From NCBI GenBank assembly GCA_946406115.1, contig OX291547.1:8995001-9059000 (forward strand): a stretch of 64,000 nt of DNA, read 5' to 3'. The notes under the pieces were generated by a model. It did not search any database. It was not told where the DNA came from and was given only the letters and a program-made list of their open reading frames with translations. Below are positions 1-11,165 of this stretch, in pieces (the stretch's first letter is position 1; each line of letters starts with the position of its first letter). This DNA is from Apoda limacodes (lineage: Eukaryota; Arthropoda; Insecta; Lepidoptera; Limacodidae). The position numbers and the translations under genes were made by a program.

Positions 1-59
1 TATTATAGGTATTTATGTCATACTAATATTGCTACTACGTAGAAGGAAGTAAATCGTCT

Positions 60-660
60 CCCTACCCCATTAGCGCAAGTGTCTCACAGGGTTCCGTGCT
101 TTTCTCTCTGATCTATTCATTGTTTACCAATGACGTTCCTCGTCCTTCGATTAAGCCTGGCCTTTGAGTCTGCTGCCAACGCCTTAGGCGATTGTTTTCG
201 GAAGAGGGGAATCAAGGTAAATCCCGAGAAAGAAATACACTTTGTCCGGGGTTAATCACGTAAGCCTACGTCGGCCAACCTTTCGGCTTACCTAAAATAT
301 TCAGGAGTCCTCTTGGATTCCCGCTGTTTCTTCAGAGTCCACATTAAAAGGATACGAGACTCTCACGACTCAGAAATGTCTCTTAGAAATAAGGTGACGT
401 TCTACAAAACTTGTATACGGCCTGGTACTTACATACGCGAGCGTAGTATTTGGTCACACAAACACTACTTCCTTGCAATTGTGCTTTGCGGCATAGCATT
501 GTGCCGGCTTACTAAAGCCTTGGCCGTACACCACTCGCTACACGTCGTTAGGTCACCTAAAGTCAGTCCCGTCCGCGTCTACCTACTTTGGCGGCGGAGA
601 CCTGCGGGGTGTGATCGACGTGGAAGATCGCTGATCGGACTCTAGGCCGAAGAAACTAAT
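60..660 (+). mobile_element. Degenerate Jockey-like LINE, RT C-terminal part
   Basis: Translated pieces in several frames read like the second half of a Jockey-type reverse transcriptase. They are a variant of the [10 protein letters not shown] motif (SQGSVLFSL, near 85-110), then TNDVPRPS, VNPEKE (about 215-240), a YLKYSGVLLD-like motif (about 285-315) and RNKVTFYKTCIRP (about 385-425). The stretch where the YADD catalytic box should lie, between TNDVP and VNPEKE, is missing. Frameshifts separate the blocks, so this is a dead fragment. The 5' part lies outside the window or was never inserted. The clade is inferred from motif order and spacing only. Confidence 0.7.
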
Positions 661-1840
661 TGTAACCTTGTAATTGTAACTTAAAAATCTTACACTTAGA
701 AATCTGTGTAGTCAAACTTACGGTTTTTCTATCTTTCTGTATAGTTAGGTAGTTTTCTACTAATGTAAAATAGATAGTTCTAATTTCTTAGGGTTACGAA
801 TTACCTTTTATGATTAGGCTACTACTGACCATTAAATATTGTTAATTTAAACTGTGAACGAGTATACATTATAACCTTCCTTACCCTTGAAATGTATTTT
901 CTTTACTTGCCTCTAAACCCGCTCTACCTGAATCTCTATCTCCTGAGCACCTAGCCAGTGCATCGGTAACAGAATACTCCTATTCTATCCTGTTATACTT
1001 TTATGACTATATAACATGCTAAATCCTACTCTAAAAATTACCTTGTAGCATTCTACATAGGCTCATAGGAAAAAATATAAGAATTCACTCTCTCTGCCTG
1101 AACTAATTTTCTTAAGTCAATCTTGTAGTATTAGATAAAGTCTTTTCGCATATAGTATGTATAAACTTGTAATAAAATGTCTACTATTTCTATCAGGCTG
1201 GTTTTGGTGACATTAAAAAGGTTACATTTCAAAAATGAAAAAAATAAGTAAAATGTTGTTTCCCGCTATTTTTATTTGTTTTACTTTCTGTCAAAATGAG
1301 CGAATCGAATAAAGAAATTCGATATATTTTAAACTAAAATAAATTTTAATTACATGTTTCGATTTATGCTTAAATAACTTTTGAAAAATTGATTTCAGAA
1401 AAAAATTTATTAAAAACAAATTGTAGACAATTTAATAATTAATAACATTGCTCTCTTTAACAATCTTGACAAAGTTGATAGTTTTTAAGATAAATGATAA
1501 ATAATGATTCGAGACACAGAGAGGCCGACGCAACGCGTGAGTCAGAGAGAGACAGCGATACTTAGAGGTAAGCGACTCTTTTAACAATATTATTAACAAT
1601 TGTATAAAGAATTAAAAAAAAATATTACTTAGACATTATGTTTTTTTTTAATATATTTTTCATGGGTCGAAAGTACCCAAATTTGAGATTTTTCGAACCT
1701 TTAAAAATTCATATCTTTAAAAATATTAACTTTATCGTTAAAAGTCATAGGACCTTTTTTATTGGTATTTCAATAAAGAATATGAAAAAAATTTGTACGG
1801 TTGAAAAATAACAATTCTTTGCAATTGTTTAAACAATATG
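661..1840. other. AT-rich non-coding stretch
   Basis: No convincing open frame, splice-bounded exon or recognisable repeat was found. The first 150 bases may be 3' UTR of the Jockey-like fragment upstream. A short purine-rich GAGAGAGACAG tract lies near 1540. Confidence 0.4.
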
Positions 1841-1854
1841 GCACCGGGTTGCGC

Positions 1855-2885
1855 CATGGCAACATGCATTTATATCATTATAAGGGCAATTTGAAGAGGA
1901 TCACATAAAAAAATTGAGGTCGAATAGTTTTCGGTACTCATGCGCCGATTCCTCCTGGACTATAATGCAGTGTCAGTAAGAATAGCACAAAGTTACTTTA
2001 AGCGTTTTCAATCCGGGAATTGTGATGTCAAAGATGCACCTCGCTCTGGTCGCCCTGTTACGGATAAAATGGAAGCCATTTAGGAAAAAGTAGAGCAATA
2101 TCGGTATATTAGTAATTACGACACAGCTGAAGTACTGGGAGTCAACCACAAAACAGTTTTGACCCATTTGAAAAAAACTGGGTACACAAAAAACTCTATA
2201 TTTGGGTGCCACACGATCTCACTGAAAAAAATCTAAAAAAAAATGTAATTTGCAATTCTTTATTGAGACATAATGAAACCGAACCGTTTTAAAAGAGATT
2301 GATAACTGGTGATGAAGAGTGGATCACGTACGAAACAGTCGTGGTCAAAGGTCGGTCAAACTTCACAGAGTGTACCAAACCCCGAGTTAACTCGCAATAA
2401 GGTGGTGCTGTATGTATGGTAGGATTGGAAGGAATTAGACTGTTCATTATGAGCTTTTACCGCTGGGAGAACCATCGATTCGGATCTCTACTGCCAACAA
2501 CTGATGAGATTGAAGCAAGAAGTTGAGAGAAAGCGGCCGGAATTGATCAATAGAAAGGGTCACGTAATGTGGTCTTTCGTCGCGACAACGTTAGACAACA
2601 CACATCTTTAGCCACTCAGCAAAAATTAAGAGAGTTTGGCTGGGAGGTTTTAATGCGTCCGCCATATAGCCCTGACCGTGCACCTTCAGATTTTCACCTG
2701 TTTCGGTCTTCAGGATTCTTTAGCCGGTGTCAGGTTAACATCAAGAGAGGACTGCCAAAGCTACGTGTAGCGTTTTTTTGATCAGAAGTCCAAAAATTTT
2801 AACAGCAACGGGATCATGTCAACTACAAGATAGCAAAAAGTTATCGAACAAAATGGCACACACATATTGTAATTAAATGTAAATA
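1855..2885 (+). pseudogene. Mariner-family transposase relic
   Basis: Stop-interrupted translations follow a mariner transposase from the N-terminal helix-turn-helix region to the C-terminus. In order they show APRSGRPVTDK (about 2034-2070), HKTVLTHLKKTGYTK (about 2149-2193), ITGDEEWITYE holding the first catalytic Asp (about 2303-2335), SDLYCQQLMRLKQEVERKRP (about 2481-2540), the second Asp in a RRDNVRQHTS variant of HHDNARPH (about 2580-2610), and YSPDRAPSDFH with the third Asp (about 2669-2700). This order and spacing fit the D,D34D mariner family. There are many stops and frameshifts, so the copy is dead. I could not define terminal inverted repeats. Confidence 0.88.
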
Positions 2886-3224
2886 AACATTGAAAAAACA
2901 CCGCTAATTCGCACTGAAAAAGCACTATGGACTATGGTATGGTAGTATCCTTTCTCTAGGCAGAGGCCTGTGTGGCCAAAAACAATGCCTAGGTACCTGA
3001 ATATAGTCCACGTTTGATTGTTCTTTATGTTTGTAAATTAGGTATGTGTTAGTACGGAACCCTCGGTGCACTGGTCCGACTCGCACTTGACCGAGATTAT
3101 TGCGTTACATCAACATAAACAAGTCATATAAGTAATTATCTGGGGAATCACCGTATCCGTAACAATTAATGAATAATATCTGTAAACGAATATAATGTGC
3201 TTAGCTTAGATAATACTCCACTGC

Positions 3225-3525
3225 TACATACATATACTTCAAGGTCGGTATATATGCAAGGTCTGTACTGGTCTAGTAGTTTCGGTGACTGCCTTGTTCT
3301 GGGGGGCGGAGATTTGAGCCGGACATGTTCCAATGAGTATTTTTTCCTTATTACTCAAGTACATTGTTTACACCATTGGCTTTTGGTAAAGGAAAACATC
3401 GTGAATAAACCTTCATACGACAAAAGACCTCAGTGAAGTCCAGCATCCGCATGGGGCTTACGTGGGGGACTTTGGTCCAAATCATCAGCGCCCAAGATCA
3501 AAATAGGCTGTGCCTGATCCTCAGC
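3225..3525 (+). repeat. tRNA-derived SINE-like repeat, plus orientation
   Basis: A B-box-like segment (GGAGATTTGAGCC, near 3309) is followed by CCAATGAGTATTTTTT. Further on comes GGTAAAGGAAAACATCGTGA, a phrase I associate with an abundant lepidopteran short interspersed repeat. A matching head occurs in reverse near 61330-61370 (CGGAGGTTTGAGCCC then ACCAATGAG on the minus strand). Small open frames here are not supported as genes. Confidence 0.55.
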
Positions 3526-4170
3526 CTGTGCCCCAACATTAAGCAGTTACCCTTATTGTTTTTTAATTTTGTAATTAAAATGAACTGTGTTTTGAAACTT
3601 TATAGAAAACACCTTACTGTCATTAACATCGATGCAAAGACAATGGAATTACAAGGGTGTGTCACACGGACAGACATGACGAAAATAAGAGGCTTCCCCT
3701 TTTGCCATTGGCAATGAAATCATAATAAAAGCGACTCATGCCGACACAATAAGATTGCAAAATTTGTAAACATATTAGATTTGAGGTTATTTTGACGTAA
3801 TGGAGCAACCGGGTAACCTTATTCTTATAGCCCAGGAATGGCTGAAGAGACGGACAAGGATAGAGGATATTTTTGCAAAAGCTTCTCGGGAATCATTTTC
3901 CGCCAATGATATCGTAGGGCACTATTCTTATAGATACAACGAAACGACATAACCTGACTTTTAGGACAGGATTAGCTGGAAAGAAGAGCAAATAATACTT
4001 TTAATTTCGTACAAATCTCATGGCGATAACCGAATTACGCGCAGGTGAAGCCGCGGCCAAAGCAGGGCTGTAGCTAGAGTTGCATCTAAGGAAGGGCAGC
4101 GGTGGTTTCATGCATTGATACGGCGCAAGTAATTTTACTATCTTACATTATTTTACCTGCTTGTGAGCGT
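3526..4170. repeat. Non-coding, with a Helitron-like repeat 3' end at 4020-4080
   Basis: Only one recognisable piece is present: CGATAACCGAATTACGCGCAG followed by GTGAAGCCGCGGCCAAAGC near 4025-4065. This is the 3' end of the short repeat family that recurs at 8.2, 9.1, 17.8, 49.2, 49.4 and 57.4 kb. The rest shows nothing I can name. Confidence 0.45.
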
Positions 4171-4844
4171 GGATAATTAAGGTAGAAGGTAATTGGGTGG
4201 GATCGCGGGAAAACAAGAGCAAAATGGTTTTAATTTATAGTAAGAGAGGTAGGGCACTGCAAGTACTCGCTCGAATAAGCCACCCGAACAACTAAAGCAG
4301 GGCATAGCGAGTACTTGCTCGAATGAGCGGCCCGAACTGTGAAGTACCTCCACCTTACAGAAAACCGCGGCCATAATAACACTAACATTGAGTAGTGTTG
4401 TGTTCCTGGCGGTGAGTAAGGTTGCCAGAGCTCTTTGAGGATTCGCTGCGCGGACAGCGGAGGACCGGCGGTGCTTGTTGCTGTCATGCTTGGCGTAGAC
4501 GCGGCGTGCTGGTTCGGCGGTCAGGGAGACCTGATGAAACGGCTGACCGCTGGCCGCCCGCAGGTTGAACGGGATCCCGAACCCAGGGATCACTTAATCT
4601 CCGCCCTGGGAGGCTGATCCGCCAGCCTGTGTAAAGTATCTGAAGTGGTAGTCGTGCCGGAGAAGGAGACCGGAGTGGAACCGGCTACTACAACAGAGGG
4701 GGATTAGGGGCCCTTCCGCCCGCCGAGCCAGCAACCGTATCATCTGTGGCGAGCTTTGGCAGTCTTAGAACCGCACCTTTTGTCCTCTAAGCTGTCTGTG
4801 CAGTGAATCCTCATCCTTAGTCTTAGTAACTTTTTTTATATATT

Positions 4845-5698
4845 ATGGCCATGAGAACGAAAAAGAAAAGAGTTTGTACAGCGGCTACTCCATCCACATA
4901 TAATGTGGATTTTTGCAACATTAGGGGTATTCTCGCAAATCTTAACGCAATCCACCACCATCTCGAAACTGCGCAGCCGACCATTGTTTTTCTAACGGAG
5001 ACGCAAATATCCTGCCCGGCCGACACATCATACCTTCACTATCCCGGCTACAAACTCGAGAACAATTTTGTGAGTCGTTCCGGTGTATGTATGTTCGTCC
5101 GGGAGGATATCTGCTGTGGCCGCCTTAATAGCCTTGAAGACAGGAACCTGTCGATATTGTGGGTGCGCGAAGATAACGTATTTTGACGACTGGCAAAGTT
5201 CTATAGCAATATCCCACAGCAGAACTAGTTATTTTGGGGAACTTTAACGCCCACCATCGCGATTGCCTCAGTTCTCGAACCAATAACTATGCTGGGATAT
5301 CTACTCATGAATTTACTCTGACCTATGGATTCTCTCATCTGGTACTTTCTCCAACGAGAATACCAGATATAGAGGAACATACGAGCTCCTTACTGGACCT
5401 TCTGCTGACTACTTGTCCGGACGGATACTCCGTCTCAGTGGATGCGCCTCTTGGCTCCTCGGGCCACTGTCTCGTTCGGACTCAAGTGTCATGCACACAA
5501 CCCGATCTTTCTGGGCCAACTAATTGGCGTCGTGTGTGGCACTATAAGTCGGCAGACTGGGATCGATTGCGAGAATTTTATGCATCGTACCCGTGGAGGC
5601 GGATCTCCTTGAACTCAGAAGATCCTGACGTCTGCGCAGCCGCAGTCACTAGACAATCCTCGCTGGTATGGAATGCTATATTCCTAACCCGCGAGTAG
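4845..5698 (+). pseudogene. LINE copy 1 AP-endonuclease domain, broken
   Basis: The N-terminal frame (4845-5186) reads CNIRGILANLNAIHHHL and FLTETQ, typical of the start of an APE-type LINE endonuclease. The second frame (5234-5698) carries NFNAHHRD, matching the conserved GDFNAHH motif. The expected catalytic SDH near the end of the domain is SGH here (in GSSGHCLV, about 5455-5475), while the antisense copy at 36 kb keeps SSDHCLV. A stretch present in that copy (YACLYRSYNGDTE) is missing between the two frames. The copy is therefore inactive through both a deletion and a catalytic substitution. Confidence 0.82.
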
Positions 5699-7730
5699 CT
5701 GCCGGCGTCAAAAAACGACCGTGGTTTAATAGGTCTTGCAGAAAAGCTAAAATTCTTAAGCAAAATGCATATGAGGCTTGGACCACGGCTCTTTATAATA
5801 AGGATCCGAATATTTCTGAGTTAAAACGCAAATTAAATGTTGCCTCGAGGTTCAGTAAGAAAGCAACTGCCAGAGCAAAATTACAATTCATCGGCAAAAT
5901 AGGTGGGCGACTTGCGAGCTATCCTACTGGGAGTCGTGCTTTCTGGTCGCTTGCCAAAGCTGCCGAAGGGAACTTTTGCCAGTCGTCGTTACCACTACTG
6001 CGAAAGACCGATGGTGACATGGCCCATAGTGCTAAAGAGAAAGCCGATCTACTGGGCAGTCTCTTTGCCTCGAACTCGAACATGAACGATGAAGGCGCTG
6101 TACTACCTACTATACCGTGGTGCGGTAAGACCATGCCGGAAATCTCCATAACGCAGCGGGAGGACAGGCGGGCGTTGCTTTCTCTAGACGTTCATAAGTC
6201 GAGTGGGCCAGACGGTATACAAGCAGTGGTGCTTCAGCAGTGTGCTCCTGAGTTTTGTCCTGTACTCACGCGCCTCTTCGCGCTTTCCTACCACACTAGG
6301 CAATTTCCGTCTTCATGGAAGACTGCGAATGTGCACCCGGTGCCCAAAAAGGGCGATGGATCAGATCCATCGAATTACAGGCCTATCGCAATACCTCTCT
6401 CCTCGCCAAGGTGACGGAGCGTGTGATCAACACACAGCTTCAAAGATACCTAGAAGTACACAATCTGGTCAGCGACCGTCAATATGGCTTTCGCCGCGGT
6501 CTCTCGACTGGTGACCTTCTAGCGTATCTCACACACCGATGGGCACTAGCCATTGAGAGTCAGGGGGAGGAATTGGCATGTAGCCTGGACATAGCGAAGG
6601 CGTTCTATCGGGTCTGGCACCGGGGTCTTCTATCGAAGTTGCCAACTTACGGAGTGCCCGAGGGTTTGTGCAAATGGATGGTTAGCTTTTTGTCCGGCAG
6701 ACACATACGAACCGTAGTTGACGGTAGAAGCTCTGATAGCATGGACATTATACATTATATACATTAATGTCCAATTAATGCTGGTGTCCCGCAAGGCTCT
6801 GTGCTGTCTCCTACGCTGTTTCTGCTGCATATCAATGACATCTTGGACATCAACAACATACATTGCTATGCAGATGACAGTACTGGAGACGCTTTTTACA
6901 CGGGTCGTGCAAACATCCCTCGTTCCCTTGTGGAGGAAAACCGCTGAGAACTTGTGTCTCAAATCGAGACCACACTGTCCCAGGTCTCTGACTGGGACGG
7001 GTAAACTTGGTCCGATTCAACCCTACAAAGACACAAGTGTGCGCGTTCACCGCTAAGAAAACTCCGTTCACTGAGGTCCCAGAACACTCCACTCTCCATC
7101 TGCAAGAGCATTGGGATCCTTGGTGTCGACATCTCCGGCTATGTGCAGTTCCGAGATCATTTACAAGATAAGGTGAAGCTGGCGTCCAAAAAACTTGGTG
7201 TACTCAACAGAGCGAAGCAATACTTCACGTCGGGGCAAACGTTATTACTTTACAAGTCGCAAGTTCGGCCCCATATGGAGTACTGCTGCCATCTCTGGGC
7301 AGGTGCACCCGGATACCAGCTTGGCCCTTTTGACTCGGTTCAACGACGGGCTGTGAGAATTGTCGACGATTCCAAACTCACTTGCGGTATCGAGCCCTTA
7401 AGTCTGAGGAGAGACTTTGCCTCACTGTGTGTGTTCTACCGCTTGTACAATGGGTTGTGTTCTGAGGAATTGCTCGAAATGATGCCCACGGCTAGTTTCT
7501 ACCATCGCACCGCTCGCCATCGGCAGGGAATTCATTCTCACAGTTTAGAACCTAAATGGTCGCGTACAGTGCGGTTTCAGAGAAACTTCCTCCCGCGAAC
7601 ACCTAAGTTGTGGAATGAGCTCTCTGCCAAGGTTTTCTGCAAGGACTACAGTATGGAGTTCTTCAAGAAAGAAGTTCGGCAACGCGCAAGTGATACCCCT
7701 GGTATTGAGAGCGTCCATAGGCAACGGTGA
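5668..7730 (+). pseudogene. LINE copy 1 reverse transcriptase and C-terminal region, broken
   Basis: RT motifs occur in order across shifting frames: HKSSGPDGI (about 6196), SNYRPIAI (about 6370), QYGFRRG (about 6480), the catalytic DIAKAF block (about 6588), [14 protein letters not shown] coding interrupted near 6745-6775, and [10 protein letters not shown] with the catalytic YADD (about 6868). A C-terminal frame (7143-7730) includes VRPHMEYCCHLWAGAP and RRAVRIVDD, typical of this LINE's C-terminal region. Several frameshifts and a 28-base insertion relative to copy 2 near 6747-6774 make it non-functional. Confidence 0.86.
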
Positions 7731-7999
7731 CCGCTTACCATCAGGCGGACCATAAGCTTGTTTGCCACCTTAGTGATATAAAAAAAAAAAAAAAGAAAAA
7801 AAAAAAGAAAAAAATCAATTTATATGTTATACCTTTTTTTATATATGTCATGGGTGTCTAAGTAAAGTTTTAGTATGTAGTTACAGTCATGGTCTCCACC
7901 GCTTAGTCAGTCTTAGGGGAAAATCTCTTGCCGTTTCGGTGGTGGGTGCAACAGTACCGATAGCGGTATTGAAATTTTTAAACTTCCACTTAAATACAT

Positions 8000-8245
8000 A
8001 CTTATATTATAAATGCGAAAGTAACCCTGTCTGTTTGTGTGTCTGTTACCTCTGCACGCTTTAACCGCTGTACTGATTAAGATGAAATTTGGCATGGAGA
8101 TAGTTTTCCGTCCTGAGAAAGAACATAGGTTATTAAAAATGTCAAGTGTGATTTGGTTTTTTTTCTATAATTAAGGAGTTACCGTTGAAATCCTTCATCG
8201 ATAACCGAATTTAGGGCCATTCGAACCACGGACAAAAGCTACTTG
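8000..8245 (+). repeat. Helitron-like short repeat (Lep1-like), full-length copy
   Basis: It starts at ATATTATAAATGCGAAAGTA, runs through GATGAAATTTGGCATGGAGA, and ends in CGATAACCGAATTTAGGGCC with an imperfect GC-rich hairpin region and AAAAGCTACTTGT. The order matches a short interspersed repeat abundant in Lepidoptera, whose consensus 3' end (hairpin then CTAG-T) resembles a non-autonomous Helitron. Related copies are at 48.6, 49.4, 57.3 and 61.7 kb. Assignment to the named Lep1 family is from memory and unverified. Confidence 0.55.
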
Positions 8246-8509
8246 TAAAATATATTATTATTTTCTGGAAGCAGAGTCACAGGATTTTATAGTGCGTATT
8301 AAGATATAACGTTTTATTTTTACGTTGTTAATATCAAAGGTTTTCTTTATTTTTACTTGACTTTCAAGCAAGGTCATTTATAGTGAGGTTTACAACTTCT
8401 TTCCTCATAATAGCATTACAGGTTCTGTGGGCTGTACCGGATTAACCGACGAACAAAGTAAACTTTTAATAATAATAATCTATATATAAACAAGAAAAGA
8501 ATACAAAAG

Positions 8510-9150
8510 AAAAGAACTGACTGACTGCATCATATATGGACTCACAGCCTAAATAAACTACTTGAAATTTTGCACACTGATATTTGGGTATGTAATGCGC
8601 TTTCTAAACAAGTATCGGAGGGATACAGTTAGCTAATTGCATAAGATTTCACAGGATTTAAATTTATTATACGATTATCCTGGAGCAACAAACAGATTTA
8701 AAAAACATCCGCTGGTACCTATCCTAACCATTATATATTTGTGAAAGGTTGTTTGTCTATTTGTTCGTTGTTGTTTAGCTTTGCTGCAAAGAACCAATTG
8801 AGCTGAAATTTGGAGTTTGCTCGAGGTTCTTATCCTGGAACATTCAAAAGTTTCCGTATGAATTAGTATAACAAATATAACCAAACCAATTTAGCTGGTT
8901 TTTGACACATATTGTTGAAGAGGCGGAGAAGGTCGAAGGGCTACCTATTTCCGAATAAATATAGGTAACCGAATTCCACATTGACGAACAATTCCTACAG
9001 GTATAGCTTGTTATTGCAAACTTCCTTACTATGATCATACCTATACTAAAGAGTTTCTTATACGTATGCTTAAAATCAAGGTAACTGTTGGAATTTTACA
9101 TTTATAATCAAATTTAGCGCGGGTGAAGCCTTAAGCAAAAGCTAGTATCA
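8510..9150 (+). repeat. Two nested or adjacent decayed short repeats
   Basis: At 8515-8570, GACTGACTGCATCATATATG and ACTCACAGCCTAAA match the head of the repeat also found at 45.05 and 45.68 kb. From about 8735 a second unit begins (TTGTTTGTCTATTTG, then GAGCTGAAATTTGGAG). It ends at 9110-9145 with AATTTAGCGCGGGTGAAGCC and AAAAGCTAGTAT, the Helitron-like 3' end. Confidence 0.5.
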
Positions 9151-9776
9151 AATAAAGAAATTAAAACAGGCGGCTTTTTTTGTAGACCTATCCAACGATA
9201 CCTCCCAGAAAGGGATGCGATATATAAAGATGATCCATTAGTTCTAAATATGGATTAAACTACCCTAACAAGCAAAGCTCACAAGGTTATTTGCAGAGAG
9301 AGATCTTTTCTACATTTTAAAAACTTAAGTAACGAAATGTGTGAAACGAAAAAATCATTGCTTAGTTCAATGTAGTAATTACGTTTTTTTTCATTTAAAT
9401 TTTATAGCAAAGCTTAATAGACCGCAAAAGAAGTGATATCAAACTTTGAGGTTTTTATACTTCATTAATTTTATTGCGTGAGGGGTGGTTGCGTAGTGGT
9501 ACAAAATCCGTTGCATAAGTCCGACTAGCACTGATTTTATACTAGTATCTTACTGACGAGTACTAAAAGCTAGATTAATTACAAAAAAAAACTAGTGGGC
9601 AGACAAGGATTATTTCCAGTCAACTACGTCACCATTCCATTGTTTACACGATAGTCTGAACACGTCATCTAAGCCCTACCTTAGTTAAAGATACAGGTAT
9701 ACCTAGAATCGCTCTTTTATAATAAAAGATACATTTACGTCACAAGTTGGTGCGTCTCTCTGAGATATTGGCGACG
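9151..9776. other. Region upstream of glycine-rich gene A
   Basis: AT-rich sequence without a supported gene or named repeat. Any distal regulatory sequence of gene A would lie here, but no specific site can be called by eye beyond the TATA box reported separately. Confidence 0.4.
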
Positions 9777-9816
9777 TATAAATAAGTTCGCTCTGCAGAT
9801 CCTATGCCAGTACACA
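9777..9816 (+). promoter_or_regulatory. Core promoter and 8-nt leader of gene A
   Basis: TATAAATA lies at 9777-9784, a CAGT arthropod initiator-like site at 9808-9811 (A at 9809), and the start ATG at 9817. TATA-to-initiator spacing is about 32 bp. The predicted 5' UTR is only 8 nt. Gene B has the same arrangement, with the shared string TGCCAGT at the initiator, which supports both calls. Confidence 0.75.
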
Positions 9817-10092
9817 ATGATATTAAGCAGTGTAGTGTTGAGCGTTTTTGCGTTGGCGGCCTTGGCGAGAGGTGCGCCCTCTGTGGGTGACAATGCACTT
9901 GATACAGAGGATAGAATAGTCCTTGTGGCTCCAGTCCTCGCTCCGCCTAGAGGTTCAAAAACACACGGGACTGACCGTTCGCGTCAGTTTCCAATATTAA
10001 TTCTACTCGCACCCAAGGATCAGCCTGAACATTCTCGACCTGAAGCTGAAGCTAAGTCGCTGAAAGGGCAGCAGGAACCTATTTATGTACAG
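9817..10092 (+). CDS. Glycine-rich secreted protein gene A, exon 1 (signal peptide)
   Basis: Exon 1 encodes 92 residues and ends in phase 0 at CAG|GTAACT. The N-terminus (ILSSVVLSVFALAALARGA) is a hydrophobic signal peptide, so the product should enter the secretory pathway. The mature N-terminus holds GDNALDTEDR and PVLAPPRG, matching GDNALSTEDR and LPRG in gene B exon 1, which establishes paralogy. The remainder is charged (EHSRPEAEAKSLKGQQEP) with no known domain. The start is fixed by the TATA box and initiator just upstream. The function is not recognised; an extracellular structural role is inferred from exon 3. With exons 2 and 3 it predicts a 221-residue protein if the exon 3 TAA is used. 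Confidence 0.78.
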
Positions 10093-10799
10093 GTAACTTC
10101 ACTTAATAGTATAAAACAAAGTCGTTGTCTGCCTCTTTCTATTCCATGCACTCTGCCTAAGCAGCTGGACCGATTTTGATGAAATTTTTCTATTTGACTG
10201 AGTGGGTCCTTGATTGATTAAGATTTGAAGATTAAGAGTTGGATCCAGTAAGTGGCGATGTTTTACAGTTTATTTTGTTACCTTAAGCCTTCTTTAACCT
10301 ACAAATATGAGTTGAAATTATATTCAGCATATTAATAGCTTCGAGAAGGTGAGTTCCTTCGAGGGTATGTATGTATAATCAATAGGACTTAGTTTAGTGA
10401 TCAAAAAATACTATTAATTAAGCAACAAATAGGTAACTATTTAATGATAAGACTTTTTTTCGAAAATTTAAGTTTTATATATTTACACTACCTACTATGT
10501 AGCTTAAGGCCGGAATTGTGCCTACCTCAATGACTTAATCTGCTTAGCACTAAGACGTAATCCTTTATGCGGTTGCAGGTTCAAGTCCTAGCTCTATATA
10601 TAGTATATACTTTTATTTAATTATATCTATGCTTATTGGCTTGGCTATGGCTTTAAATAATGTCAGATAATATAGCAATAATAATCAATCAAGGTATTTG
10701 AGATTGAGTAGATGTTGCGAGTTATATTTGTAATATTTTTATGAATGCATTCAATACTAAATTATTATAAATCTAACTAGTCAAAGGCCCCGGTATATT

Positions 10800-11165
10800 A
10801 GTGAACCTATTATACCCGGTATGTCGCGCTTGAGTGATGTGTCTAGTGTTCCGCCGCCGGCGCGGAAGGCGCTTGAGCTGTGAGCCTACTGGTAATTCCA
10901 TCATCTGATCTATTAATACGTGCCACGGATATGTAAAAGGTCCTAAGGCCCCTATATTGGGGGCATAGTTACATTTATGCCTAATTAGGGGATCGGGGTG
11001 GAGGGCTGCCGACTTAAAGTAGCTTTTTGACGTATCTTTGATGAAGGCTTTAATGGTCGGTAGCTCGAAATCACTATGGAGATCGATATTACTCATATAG
11101 TACGAGGCGGCGACTGCGCCTCGCATAAAGCGATTTTGGGCACGTTCGTTCTGGGATGCAGAATC
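10800..11165 (-). pseudogene. Jockey-like LINE ORF2 C-terminal fragment
   Basis: On the minus strand, an open frame reads AQNRFMRGAVAASYYMSNIDL, then LPTIKAFIKDTSKSYF and HPDPLIRHKCNYAP. This matches the C-terminal tail pattern of Jockey-type LINEs (an AQNRF-like motif, a V-NSDLH-like motif, then LPTI--F-KD-S and HPNPL). No RT catalytic motif remains. The fragment lies antisense within intron 1 of gene A. The open frame 10773-11210 includes flanking sequence at both ends that I cannot assign. Confidence 0.65.

Larger units (their letters stand above)
4180..7815 (+). mobile_element. APE-type LINE, near full-length but defective (copy 1)
   Basis: The copy runs from a 5' untranslated region through endonuclease and reverse transcriptase coding to an A-rich tail at 7780-7815. 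The tail is preceded by CTTACCATCAGGCGGACC and TTTGCCACCTTAGTG, a 3' end seen on several lepidopteran LINE stubs. Its 5' region (about 4240-4345) carries two imperfect ~57-bp repeats containing GAGTACTTGCTCGAATGAGC-like sequence, also seen in the antisense copy near 36560-36640, so they belong to the element. Copies 2 and 3 are related throughout. Clade (I/Jockey/CR1 group) was not determined. Confidence 0.88.

Noticed and set aside
4177..4617. Overlapping frames in the LINE 5' region as host genes
   Set aside because: The sequence recurs at the 5' end of LINE copy 3, so it is element sequence.
10560..10610. Possible tRNA gene (GCAGGTTCAAGTCCTAGC B-box-like sequence)
   Set aside because: No matching acceptor stem, D-arm or anticodon arm could be traced upstream; likely chance or a decayed SINE head.
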